Assembly: GCA_020636075.1 (NCBI GenBank)
Contig: JACJYO010000024.1
Coordinates: 1 to 7,896, forward strand
Length of the DNA: 7,896 nucleotides
Source: Lewinellaceae bacterium
Lineage (GTDB): Bacteria; Bacteroidota; Bacteroidia; Chitinophagales; Saprospiraceae
Direction of reading: 5' to 3'
Made by a program: the position numbers and the translations under genes. Shown here piece after piece: positions 1-7,183 of the stretch. The notes beneath the pieces were generated by a model that saw only the letters and a list, made by a program, of their open reading frames with translations, was not told where the DNA came from and did no database searches. Each line of letters begins with the position of its first letter. The first letter of the stretch is position 1.

Positions 1-34
1 TTGCTCCGGTGTTTGCCGGGGGAAGGGCAGTGTG
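1..34. repeat. Hairpin-type intergenic repeat, copy 1 (cut by window edge)
   Basis: This stretch matches 3881-3914 at 33 of 34 positions; the only difference is C7 versus T3887. It contains an internal stem (CTCCGG at 5-10 with CCGGGG at 17-22, one G-T pair). It ends in AAGGGCAG, which in copy 2 pairs with an upstream CTGCCCTT; here that left arm would lie before the window. No T-run follows, so it is not an obvious intrinsic terminator. A dispersed palindromic repeat is the most cautious reading. Confidence 0.7.
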
Positions 35-104
35 ATTTTGTAAAATCCAGCCACATCAGGCGCGCGCAAACAGCTGCCATTCGCAAATTCGAAAAAACTA
101 ATAA
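35..104. other. Leader upstream of the CPBP protease gene
   Basis: This short AT-rich leader follows the repeat. A perfect small palindrome, GATTTT-GT-AAAATC, lies at 34-47 and could be an operator or chance AT symmetry. No TANNTTTG-type promoter is visible, and the bases before the ATG at 105 are A-rich with no strong Shine-Dalgarno, as is common in Bacteroidota. The real promoter may lie before the window. Confidence 0.3.
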
Positions 105-842
105 ATGGTACAATTTATAACTGCACAGGTAATTACACTGGTAATCATTAGCCCGATTATTGTAATCGCACTGAACAAGTCTGATCAAAAACAGAAAAGC
201 CTTTTGCTATTTGCAGGGTACTATCTTATTTATGCATGCCTGCTTTTTACGCCGCTTTATTTCCCGGAATTTAAATTTATAAATACAGACTGGAATTGGT
301 CAGGAAAAACCTATGCAATAGCAGGCTCCTTGTTTTTTTATGCCCTTTTTAGAAATGAAATTGCCAAGCAGCATAACCACATCACGTTCAAACAAAGAAA
401 CAATAAATACAGGTCAGCACTTTTAGGGGTCGTTTTTCTTTACCTTATCACGATCGGGTTGGCTATTTTTTGCATAAAACATTCTGACAAAAGAACGGAA
501 CAGTTGTGGTTTCAATTTATCATACCTGGAATTGATGAGGAATTAGCCTACCGGGGTATAATGTTAGGACTATTATCAACTGTACTGAAACCGAAAATTT
601 ATGTTGCTTCGAAAAGCCTGGGGAATCCGGCATTGATCATTACTTCAATTATGTTTGGATTAGTGCATTCCTTCAGTATTGACCACCACTGGGGCTTTCA
701 CCAAAATTGGTTTGAGTTTATCAATATGTTTTTAGTTGGGTTGTTTTTAGGTTGGTTGACTATCAAAAGCGGCAGCATTCTTATCGCTGTTTTATCGCAC
801 AACCTGATAAATACCTTACTGAAAATTATTTTTTGGATGTAA
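105..842 (+). CDS. CPBP (CAAX-like) family intramembrane metalloprotease
   Basis: This is a 245-aa polytopic membrane protein. It opens with a hydrophobic helix (about 5-23), followed by further segments near 32-49, 70-82, 105-123, 175-187, 207-220 and 224-242. The three signature motifs of the CPBP/Abi (Rce1-like) family are present: EExxxR (E145, E146, R150), FxxxH (F184, H188) and HN (H232, N233). In this family these glutamates and histidines form a metal-dependent active site inside the membrane. The length is normal, so the gene looks intact and active. Known members process prenylated proteins or peptides, give bacteriocin self-immunity, or have no known substrate; nothing here identifies the substrate. 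The start ATG at 105 is chosen because the first helix follows at once. The gene is clearly AT-rich, unlike the GH2 gene that starts 16 bases after its stop and may be cotranscribed with it. Confidence 0.9.
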   Translation: MVQFITAQVITLVIISPIIVIALNKSDQKQKSLLLFAGYYLIYACLLFTPLYFPEFKFINTDWNWSGKTYAIAGSLFFYALFRNEIAKQHNHITFKQRNNKYRSALLGVVFLYLITIGLAIFCIKHSDKRTEQLWFQFIIPGIDEELAYRGIMLGLLSTVLKPKIYVASKSLGNPALIITSIMFGLVHSFSIDHHWGFHQNWFEFINMFLVGLFLGWLTIKSGSILIAVLSHNLINTLLKIIFWM

Positions 843-858
843 TCAAAGGCAAGTAACA

Positions 859-3669
859 ATGTGTATGCGTTCATACCAGGCAATAGCCGTCTGCTTTCTA
901 TTGTCCCTATCAATTTTAGCCTGCAAAACCCCAAAAGAACTATTCAGGCCACGCCTCGATCTGGCAGGACAGTGGCAATTCGCCCTCGACACTGCCGGCA
1001 CCGGCATGCAACAGCGCTGGTATCGTTCCGATCTGACCGACTCTATCCACCTACCGGGCACGACCGACTTATCCCGGAAAGGTTTTCTGAATATGGACAC
1101 GACAACCATGCACCTGAACAGGGTCTACCGCTATGAAGGTGCAGCCTGGTACCGGAAGCAAGTTGTGATACCTGCGGCTTTTGCCGGGAAACACATTCAA
1201 CTGGTGCTGGAGCGCAGCAAACCATCCCAAATTTGGATAGACAGCACCTTGGTCGGCAGCTCAAAAATCCTGCAATCGCCCCAACAATTCGATGTGACCG
1301 ATCACCTGAGCCCGGGCATCCATTTCATCACCATCCGGATTGATAACAGTTTAAACCTGACGCCCTACGGAAATGTGCATATCTATTCCGACGATACACA
1401 AACCAACTGGAATGGCATTATCGGCAACTTGTTTTTAGAAGCTTCAGCCAAAACATACATCGCCAACCTCCAGGTATATCCGGGTATCGGTCAACAAAAA
1501 ATCGATATCAAGATGGAGATCGACAATCAGCTGAACCTCGACAGTCTCGATGTTGAACTGCACGTTGAAAAAACCATAAACGGCAAAACCACTCCACTAA
1601 AAACGCAAAAAATACACACGGCCTGCCGGCGGGAAATTCAGCTGCAGTACGTGCTGGGCGAACAATGCGCCTTGTGGGACGAATACCAACCCGCGGTGTA
1701 CCACTTGACGGCCGTTATCACCAATAAAAATGTCCATGATTCAAAAAGGGTCCCCTTCGGCATGCGGAAGTTTTCAGTCCGTGGGACGCAGTTTACCCTG
1801 AACGGCCGAACGGTGTTTTTAAGAGGAAAGCAGGATGCCGCCGTATTTCCGCGCACCGGGTTTCCACCTATGGATGTCGAGGGTTGGGTGCGGGTGTTCA
1901 AAATTGCCAAAACATACGGCATCAATCACTACCGCTTTCACTCGTATTGCCCGCCCGAGGCGGCGTTTACGGCAGCCGATCAGGAGGGCATATTCCTGCA
2001 GCCGGAACTACCGTTCTGGGGCGGTCTGGAGGCCGATTCGGTGGCCAACAGCTTAAAAGAAGAGGGTTTCGGCATGTTAAACGCTTACGCCAATCACCCC
2101 TCCTTCGTGCTGTTTTCAGCCGGCAATGAAATCTGGGGCGGCCATGAAAAGGTGGAAGCAAATATGCTGGCTTTGAAAGCATACGACAACAGGCCGCTCT
2201 ATACCATGGGGTCCAACAACAACATCGGCTATATGGCGCCGAAGGCGTACGCGGACTATTTTATCGGCGCCCGCATTCCCGACCGCGGCGACACCACCAT
2301 CGGCAGCACCCGGCTGACCCATGCCTTTGCCGATGCCTGGCAAGGCGGGATCTTAAATACGCAAACACCCTCCACGGAGGTCAATTTCGACTATGCGGTT
2401 GCCCACATGCCGATCCCCCTCATCAGCCACGAAACAGGGCAATACCAGATCTACCCCGATTACCGGGAGATCGAAAAATACACCGGGGTGTTGCGTGCAC
2501 GCAACCTGGAAGTATTTCGCAGCAGGCTGGAAAAAGCCGGCATGGCGCACTTGGACAGCGCCTTTCACAAAGCATCGGGGGCCTGGTCGGCGATTTGCTA
2601 CAAAGCCGAAATGGAGGCGGCACTGCGTACCAAAGGATTCGCCGGATTTCAGTTACTCGATTTGCAGGATTTTCCCGGACAAGGCACGGCCCTGGTGGGC
2701 ATACTCGACGCCTTTATGGATAGCAAACAGGTGATCAGTCCCGAGGCATGGCGGCAATCGAGTAACGACGTGGTACTCCTGCTGGAATTCTCCAAATACT
2801 GCTGGACGAACAACGAACGCTTTCAAGCAACAGCGCGAATTGCCAATTATTCCAATAAAACGATCCACAGCGATTTGAAATGGGCGGTCAGAAACCGGGA
2901 AGGCAGCCTGGTGCAGCAGGGCACTTTCCCGGGCCTGAATATCCCCAACGGAGGCATCACCACGGCCGGAGCGATAAGCGTCGACCTTTCGTCAATCGGC
3001 AATGCTGAAAAACTGACAATCATAGTTTCCATACCGGGCACGGCCTATCAAAATGCCTGGCCAATTTGGGTGTATCCCGATCTTAAAACGGTGGAAATAC
3101 CAGACGGAATCATTGTTGCGGAGCAATTAACCAGCGCGTTGCTCAGCCAGTTACAATCCGGCGCCAGGGTCCTGCTCTTTCCGCAAACGGAGGATGCACA
3201 GGGAAAAAGTGTACCGGGGCTTTTCCCACCGGATTTTTGGAACTACGGCATGTTCAAAGGTATCAGCGAGCGGGGAAAGAAACCGGTTTCGCCCGGAACA
3301 CTAGGCCTTTTGACCAACCCCAAACATCCCATCTTCAAGAGCTTCCCAACGGACTTCCATACCAACTGGCAATGGTTTTCCATCATCAAGGCCAGCAATG
3401 CACTGATCCTGGATAATACGCCCAAAGCGTATCTACCCATCGTGCAGGTTATTGACAACCTGGAACGAAACCACAAACTGGGTTTGATCTTTGAATTCAA
3501 GCTGGGCAAAGGGAAACTACTCGTCTTTATGGCGCAACTCAACCGGATACTGGATAAGCCGGAGGCTATCCAATTGTATCAATCTATGGTTGACTATATG
3601 GATTCTGATGATTTTCATCCGGATTATGAGTTGGGTGTTGAGGAAGTGGTGCGGTTATTTTCAAAATGA
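859..3669 (+). CDS. Glycoside hydrolase family 2 lipoprotein
   Basis: This 936-aa exo-acting retaining glycosidase has the beta-galactosidase/beta-glucuronidase-type fold. The N-terminus is a lipoprotein signal peptide with lipobox I-L-A-C, lipidated Cys at 22, so the enzyme should be membrane-anchored in the periplasm or on the cell surface. Approximate domains are: GH2 sugar-binding jelly roll 33-195 (WYRK at 97-100, NWNGIIG at 183-189), Ig-like domain 200-305, and TIM barrel 306-640. A second Ig-like stretch spans about 655-765, and an alpha/beta C-terminal domain 770-930 is of a type common in Bacteroidota GH2 proteins. The acid/base is E424 in AGNEIWGG and the likely nucleophile is E525 in SHETGQY. 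R359 and H361 (YRFHSY) fit the conserved GH2 barrel strand. Sugar specificity cannot be read from the sequence. The start at 859 is favoured by AAAGG at 845-849; M3 (865) is an alternative. There is no SusC/SusD pair or other CAZyme in the window. The gene is GC-rich compared with both flanking genes. Confidence 0.92.
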   Translation: MCMRSYQAIAVCFLLSLSILACKTPKELFRPRLDLAGQWQFALDTAGTGMQQRWYRSDLTDSIHLPGTTDLSRKGFLNMDTTTMHLNRVYRYEGAAWYRKQVVIPAAFAGKHIQLVLERSKPSQIWIDSTLVGSSKILQSPQQFDVTDHLSPGIHFITIRIDNSLNLTPYGNVHIYSDDTQTNWNGIIGNLFLEASAKTYIANLQVYPGIGQQKIDIKMEIDNQLNLDSLDVELHVEKTINGKTTPLKTQKIHTACRREIQLQYVLGEQCALWDEYQPAVYHLTAVITNKNVHDSKRVPFGMRKFSVRGTQFTLNGRTVFLRGKQDAAVFPRTGFPPMDVEGWVRVFKIAKTYGINHYRFHSYCPPEAAFTAADQEGIFLQPELPFWGGLEADSVANSLKEEGFGMLNAYANHPSFVLFSAGNEIWGGHEKVEANMLALKAYDNRPLYTMGSNNNIGYMAPKAYADYFIGARIPDRGDTTIGSTRLTHAFADAWQGGILNTQTPSTEVNFDYAVAHMPIPLISHETGQYQIYPDYREIEKYTGVLRARNLEVFRSRLEKAGMAHLDSAFHKASGAWSAICYKAEMEAALRTKGFAGFQLLDLQDFPGQGTALVGILDAFMDSKQVISPEAWRQSSNDVVLLLEFSKYCWTNNERFQATARIANYSNKTIHSDLKWAVRNREGSLVQQGTFPGLNIPNGGITTAGAISVDLSSIGNAEKLTIIVSIPGTAYQNAWPIWVYPDLKTVEIPDGIIVAEQLTSALLSQLQSGARVLLFPQTEDAQGKSVPGLFPPDFWNYGMFKGISERGKKPVSPGTLGLLTNPKHPIFKSFPTDFHTNWQWFSIIKASNALILDNTPKAYLPIVQVIDNLERNHKLGLIFEFKLGKGKLLVFMAQLNRILDKPEAIQLYQSMVDYMDSDDFHPDYELGVEEVVRLFSK

Positions 3670-3670
3670 T

Positions 3671-3719
3671 GATTGCACCACGGCGGACGGAGTTAGGAGC
3701 GTGTGCGACGCGGTGCATC
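3671..3719. repeat. Inverted-repeat-bounded intergenic element
   Basis: The ends TGCACC (3674-3679) and GGTGCA (3712-3717) are perfect complements. The stem extends to GA/TC with one bulged T. The enclosed segment contains GAGCGTGTGCGACGCG (3697-3712), which matches 6702-6717 at 15 of 16 positions on the other side of the STAND gene. It begins just after the GH2 stop codon. It could act as an mRNA 3'-end structure or be a remnant of a small dispersed repeat. Confidence 0.5.
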
Positions 3720-3874
3720 TATTTAAACTCTACAGAAAAGGAGGGAATATGTCGGCCAGTCATTGGTTTTTTTTGTCACCCCATCTTGACCCCACAATAA
3801 ATTCGGGTTAAGTTTGTCGGCATAATATAAATCACTTTTGACCAGATTTCCCCTGCCATATAATACTTTGAATG

Positions 3875-3914
3875 CTGCCCTTGCTCTGGTGTTTGCCGGG
3901 GGAAGGGCAGTGTG
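3875..3914. repeat. Hairpin-type intergenic repeat, copy 2
   Basis: CTGCCCTT (3875-3882) and AAGGGCAG (3903-3910) form a perfect 8-bp stem around a 20-nt middle. Positions 3881-3914 are a direct repeat of 1-34 with a single mismatch. The two copies are in the same orientation and enclose the CPBP-GH2 gene pair. Similarity ends soon after the stem in both copies, which suggests that the hairpin itself is the repeated unit. No uridine tract follows it. Confidence 0.7.
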
Positions 3915-3921
3915 GTTATTA

Positions 3922-3939
3922 TAGGTATATACGTACCTA
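3922..3939. promoter_or_regulatory. 18-bp palindrome, possible operator of the STAND gene
   Basis: TAGGTA-N6-TACCTA is a perfect 6+6 inverted repeat, located 83 bases before the STAND start codon and just after the hairpin repeat. Its size and symmetry fit a binding site for a dimeric regulator, but no regulator is encoded in the window and AT-rich palindromes arise by chance. Confidence 0.25.
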
Positions 3940-4022
3940 AGTGCGTGTATACTTTCGAATTCTACTTATTTGGCACTTGAGGTGCAGATAAACAATAGTT
4001 CTTGACAAACCAATAAAAGAAT

Positions 4023-6641
4023 ATGATTGAAACCAAATTCATCCCGTTTGTAAAAATGTCTGAACGGCTAAGGAACTCCAAAGAAGAATCAGATTCAGCC
4101 TATTTTTACGATTTGTTGTATCTAGGTGAGATGCTTACTAAAACCGTTGTACTTGGGCTTATTTCTGGAATAATAGATGAGAAAGATAGAAATAGATATA
4201 GATTACAACATAGAATTGTTAGAGCAGACGGCATAGGAGAATGGAGTGCAGTCCTTGATGAAATACTTACTGGCGTTGCCTCCCACTATCTATTTGCCGA
4301 CATTAGTTCAAACGAACAATTGGAACTTAACCAAAAAACTGAAGTTGATGCTTGGCAATATAAATGTGTAAAGCATCTATATGATGCTATGAGTGAGGTT
4401 GGACTTTCAACGCCAAAAGAGATGCCCAAAAAAATCCAGGCTAAATCTTGGTTTTCCAATTTTGCAACATTAAGAAATGGTACAAGGGGCCATGGTGCAA
4501 CATTACCTAGCAATTGTAGCAAAGCATGTTTGCCATTAGAAAATTCCATTAAATTACTAATTGATAATTTATTTATATTCAAAAGAGAATGGGCTTTTCT
4601 TTATCAGAATATATCTGGAAGATATCGAGTTAGTAATTTAAATATCACTACGAATCAATTCAACAATTTAAAATATGACAACTCATTTCAATCAAAGTAC
4701 GAAGATGGTTTGTATGTGTTTTTTGAAAATATTACAAAGGTTGGCCTGGTGTTGTCAACGCCTGAGCTAGATGATTTCTATTTTCCCAATGGGAATTTTA
4801 AAGAAAAATCTTATGAGCTAATTTCGTACATATCAGACAACAGGAAAGACGGTGATAGCTCCAAATATTTGGTTCCTGCTAGTGAGTTGCCTTCGAGTGA
4901 TACTGAAGGATTAGGTATATTAGATGTTATTGGGAATTACTTTTCAAATTTGCCTCCGATTTATAGTGGCTACGTTAAAAGAAAAGGTCTTGAAGAAGAA
5001 CTATACAAAGTTTTATTAGATACAGATAGGTATCCAATTGTAACTTTGAAAGGGATTGGCGGGATTGGCAAAACCTCACTTGCATTATCTGTCTTACATA
5101 ACATTTCTAATACAGATAGGTATGATGTTGTCCTTTGGTTTAGTTCAAGAGACATTGATTTAACTACCGAAGGAGCAAAGCACGTCAAAAATAAAATATT
5201 AAATGAAGAAGATGTTGCGAATGAATTCGTCGAACTTTTAGATGTCAGAGGCTTAAAGAAGAATGAAAAAATTGATTTTTTAGCAAATGAGATGTCAAAA
5301 AGCACCTATGGGCCAATGCTTTTCGTTTTTGATAATTTTGAAACAGTAAAGAATCCAGTTGAGTTATTTGCTTGGATTGACACATATGTTAGACATCCAA
5401 ACAAAATATTAATCACATCAAGAACCAGTAAGAGTTTTAAAGCAGATTACCCTATTGAGGTATCTGGCATGAATGCCGAAGAGTGCGAAATATTAATAAA
5501 CAAAACAGCAACTGAATTTGGCATAACGGACTTATTATCTGCCAAAGACAAAGAAAAAATCATTCAGGAATCTAACGGACATCCATATGTGATTAGAATT
5601 TTTCTTGGCGAAACAACAAAGAATAAAAAGGTAGAAGACATTAAAAGAATTGTTGCAGGAAAAGATGATATTCTTACAGCACTCTTTAGGAGAACTTATT
5701 CTTGGCTATCGCCAGCTGCGAAACGAGTTTTTCTTACATTGTGTAGCTGGCGGTCTGTAATTCCTCAAATTGCATTAGAGGCTGTGCTACTTAGAGCTGA
5801 AAATGAGAGATTTAACGTAGATGATGCTATTGAGGAATTAAGGAAAAGTTCTTTTATTGAAGTAGTAAATTCGGAAAAAGATGGAGAATATTTTATTTCA
5901 GTGCCATTAGCAGCTTCAATTTTTGGAAAAAACGAGTTAGAAGTCAGCTCTGAAAAATTCGCCATACTTGCTGACAGAGACTTACTACAAGATTTTGGAG
6001 CTGCCCAGCAATCCGACATAATACATGGAGTTACACCTCGCATCATCAGAAAGTTTCATAATATCGCCAATAGGATTAGTCAAGGTAAGGAAAATTTAGA
6101 AACTCATTTGCCTACATTAGAATATATTGCGAGTAAGTATCCATATGCATGGATATATTTAGCGAACATTCATGAGGAGAACAATAATATACAAAAGGCT
6201 CAGGAATCTTATAGAGAGTTTTTAAAATCGGATTCGCCTGAAATTGACAAACAAAAAATTTGGAAAAAATTGGCTGACTCTTATCGTTCACAAAAAGAAT
6301 GGTTTGCAGAAGTAAATGCTTTAGTTGAAATGTGCTCCTTACCGAATTCCTCTTTCACTTCAATGAGTGAAGTTTCTAATGTCATAAATAGTTATTATCA
6401 AAGCACATTAATAAATATTGATACTGATGCAAAACAAAAACTGATTTTAAAAATGATAGATCTCATTGAAGCAAAGGCGTCAGAAGAAGCAACTCCAACC
6501 GATTATTCAAGATTAGCATGGTTATATTTATGGCTAAATAATACTGAAAAAGCGATAGAAGTCACTAAAACAGGGTTGGATATAGATCCAACTAATGAGT
6601 ATTGTAAAAAACTAGCAACAAGATTAGGACTCACTAAATAG
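4023..6641 (+). CDS. STAND NTPase, HEPN-like/NB-ARC/TPR architecture (putative NLR-like defence protein)
   Basis: This 872-aa protein has no signal peptide or clear membrane helix and should be cytoplasmic. In order: (1) a helical N-terminal region, about 1-195, containing R151-N152-G-T-R-G-H157, which fits the HEPN RNase signature R-x(4-6)-H with a polar residue after R; (2) an unassigned segment, about 200-315; (3) an NB-ARC/STAND NTPase. Its motifs are Walker A GIGGIGKT (344-351), Walker B LFVFDN (433-438), the sensor-like strand KILITSR (461-467) and GLPL-like NGHPY (518-522). Then come (4) a winged-helix-like segment, about 552-640, and (5) TPR-like helix pairs at about 706-770 and 826-861. 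In known STAND proteins the C-terminal repeats sense a trigger, ATP binding drives oligomerisation and the N-terminal domain is the effector; here the effector would be RNA cleavage. That role is inferred. The gene is intact, AT-rich unlike the GH2 and toxin-antitoxin genes, preceded only by AAAAGA, and appears to be transcribed alone. It could instead be a STAND regulator. Confidence 0.85.
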   Translation: MIETKFIPFVKMSERLRNSKEESDSAYFYDLLYLGEMLTKTVVLGLISGIIDEKDRNRYRLQHRIVRADGIGEWSAVLDEILTGVASHYLFADISSNEQLELNQKTEVDAWQYKCVKHLYDAMSEVGLSTPKEMPKKIQAKSWFSNFATLRNGTRGHGATLPSNCSKACLPLENSIKLLIDNLFIFKREWAFLYQNISGRYRVSNLNITTNQFNNLKYDNSFQSKYEDGLYVFFENITKVGLVLSTPELDDFYFPNGNFKEKSYELISYISDNRKDGDSSKYLVPASELPSSDTEGLGILDVIGNYFSNLPPIYSGYVKRKGLEEELYKVLLDTDRYPIVTLKGIGGIGKTSLALSVLHNISNTDRYDVVLWFSSRDIDLTTEGAKHVKNKILNEEDVANEFVELLDVRGLKKNEKIDFLANEMSKSTYGPMLFVFDNFETVKNPVELFAWIDTYVRHPNKILITSRTSKSFKADYPIEVSGMNAEECEILINKTATEFGITDLLSAKDKEKIIQESNGHPYVIRIFLGETTKNKKVEDIKRIVAGKDDILTALFRRTYSWLSPAAKRVFLTLCSWRSVIPQIALEAVLLRAENERFNVDDAIEELRKSSFIEVVNSEKDGEYFISVPLAASIFGKNELEVSSEKFAILADRDLLQDFGAAQQSDIIHGVTPRIIRKFHNIANRISQGKENLETHLPTLEYIASKYPYAWIYLANIHEENNNIQKAQESYREFLKSDSPEIDKQKIWKKLADSYRSQKEWFAEVNALVEMCSLPNSSFTSMSEVSNVINSYYQSTLINIDTDAKQKLILKMIDLIEAKASEEATPTDYSRLAWLYLWLNNTEKAIEVTKTGLDIDPTNEYCKKLATRLGLTK

Positions 6642-6654
6642 AAACCCCCGCTGG

Positions 6655-6741
6655 CCCAAAGTGTTCTTTCTAAACCTTTAACCAAACCACAATACGCTTG
6701 TGAGCGTTTGCGACGCGACACATGCCGTCATCAAGTCCCCC
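6655..6741. repeat. Tandem imperfect repeat, unit 1
   Basis: This unit starts with CCCAAAGTGTTC and shares three blocks with unit 2: TAACCAAACCACAAT (6679-6693), ACGCGACACATGCCGTC (6713-6729) and TCAAGTCC (6731-6738). Between the first two blocks is a small CGCT-TGTG-AGCG hairpin (6695-6706). GAGCGTTTGCGACGCG (6702-6717) is a near match to 3697-3712. It begins 14 bases after the STAND stop codon. I see no open coding signal shared by the two units. Confidence 0.75.
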
Positions 6742-6746
6742 ACTAC

Positions 6747-6827
6747 CCCAAAGTGTTCGAACTTATAACCAAACCACAATGCGCTTTGAGCGGCTGCAAC
6801 GCGACACATGCCGTCGTCAAGTCCACG
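6747..6827. repeat. Tandem imperfect repeat, unit 2
   Basis: This second unit follows five bases after unit 1, in the same orientation, and carries the same blocks at 6747-6758, 6766-6780, 6799-6815 and 6817-6824. The hairpin is retained as CGCT-TTG-AGCG (6782-6792) with a shorter loop, while the section at 6759-6765 has diverged. After it, 6837-6858 shows an imperfect inverted repeat (TGTA...TACA), and CCCAAAG recurs at 6874-6880. The rest of the stretch up to 6942 holds the promoter of the toxin-antitoxin pair. Confidence 0.75.
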
Positions 6828-6891
6828 GTGTAGCGATGTATACCTAAAGGATTGTACAAGGGGAATTGCTGGGCCCAAAGCGGTTCAACCA

Positions 6892-6922
6892 TTTGCACGG
6901 GCATCGAATTCTGTTATTTTTG
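6892..6922 (+). promoter_or_regulatory. Bacteroidota-type promoter for the toxin-antitoxin pair
   Basis: TTTG (6892-6895) is followed after 19 bases by TATTTTTG (6915-6922). This fits the TTTG and TANNTTTG elements known for the main sigma factor of Bacteroidota. The start codon of the DUF433 gene is 20 bases after the second element, which would leave a short 5' leader. No strong Shine-Dalgarno is seen in that leader. Confidence 0.55.
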
Positions 6923-6942
6923 CAATACAAACGGACTTACTA

Positions 6943-7173
6943 ATGGTCATATACAAAGACATAATCACTATCGAACCAGGCAAACGCGGCGGCAAGCCCT
7001 GCATCCGCCATATGCGTATCACCGTGGAAGACATCCTGCGATGGCTGGCCTCGGACATGTCCATTCCTGAAATCCTGGTTGACTTCCCGGAGCTCACCCG
7101 CGAAGACATCCTGACGGCACTCGAATTTTCAGCGGAGCGCCAGCACCGCGTGCTAACGGCGATTGGGTCCTGA
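6943..7173 (+). CDS. DUF433 family antitoxin
   Basis: This 76-aa protein matches the DUF433 (COG2442) pattern along its whole length. It has an N-terminal ITIEPGKRGGKPCIR stretch (8-22), then RITVEDIL (25-32), a central IPEILVDFP (41-49) and LTREDILTAL (51-60), the last part looking like a helix-turn-helix. DUF433 proteins are predicted antitoxins that neutralise a partner PIN-like DUF5615 nuclease and probably repress their own operon. The partner starts 10 bases after the stop, supporting a bicistronic unit. The reading frame is open further upstream (to 6808), but that extension runs through the repeat and the promoter and does not look like DUF433, so the ATG at 6943 is preferred. Base composition is more GC-rich than the STAND gene before it. 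Confidence 0.87.
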   Translation: MVIYKDIITIEPGKRGGKPCIRHMRITVEDILRWLASDMSIPEILVDFPELTREDILTALEFSAERQHRVLTAIGS

Positions 7174-7183
7174 TCTGTTCACT

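Larger units (their letters stand above)
3670..4022. other. Repeat-rich gap between the GH2 and STAND genes
   Basis: This 353-bp stretch has no convincing gene. It holds an inverted-repeat-bounded segment (3671-3719), an AAGGAGGG motif before a 20-codon ORF (3749-3811), and an 8-base T-run near 3767-3774 without a good stem. It also holds the second hairpin repeat (3875-3914), an 18-bp palindrome (3922-3939) and a small GCAC-N5-GTGC inverted repeat (3973-3985). The promoter of the STAND gene should lie here. TACTTTCG at 3950-3957 is one mismatch from TANNTTTG but lacks a partner at the expected upstream distance, so I do not call it. Confidence 0.5.

Noticed and set aside
1..120. An open frame from the window edge across the first repeat (reads LLRCLPGEGQ)
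   Set aside because: It runs through the repeat and overlaps the start of the CPBP gene. The same repeat is intergenic at 3881-3914, so coding use is unlikely.
3758..3774. T-run of eight with CCA/TGG before it, as a terminator of the GH2 transcript
   Set aside because: The 3-bp stem would not be stable and no better pairing was found nearby.
3749..3811. A 20-codon ORF preceded by AAGGAGGG, a near-perfect Shine-Dalgarno
   Set aside because: The peptide (starting MSASHWFF) resembles nothing I know, the ORF lies in repeat-rich intergenic DNA, and strong Shine-Dalgarno sites are not typical of this phylum. Too weak to call a gene.
3837..3870. TTTG ... TACTTTG as a promoter for the STAND gene
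   Set aside because: The downstream element lacks one base of TANNTTTG and the spacing of 23 is longer than usual; the hairpin repeat would also lie between it and the gene.
3785..3965. An open stretch on the minus strand across the hairpin repeat (contains LPFPRQTPEQGQ)
   Set aside because: It has no good start codon at its upstream end and runs straight through repeat sequence, so it is more likely a chance open frame of the repeat than a gene.
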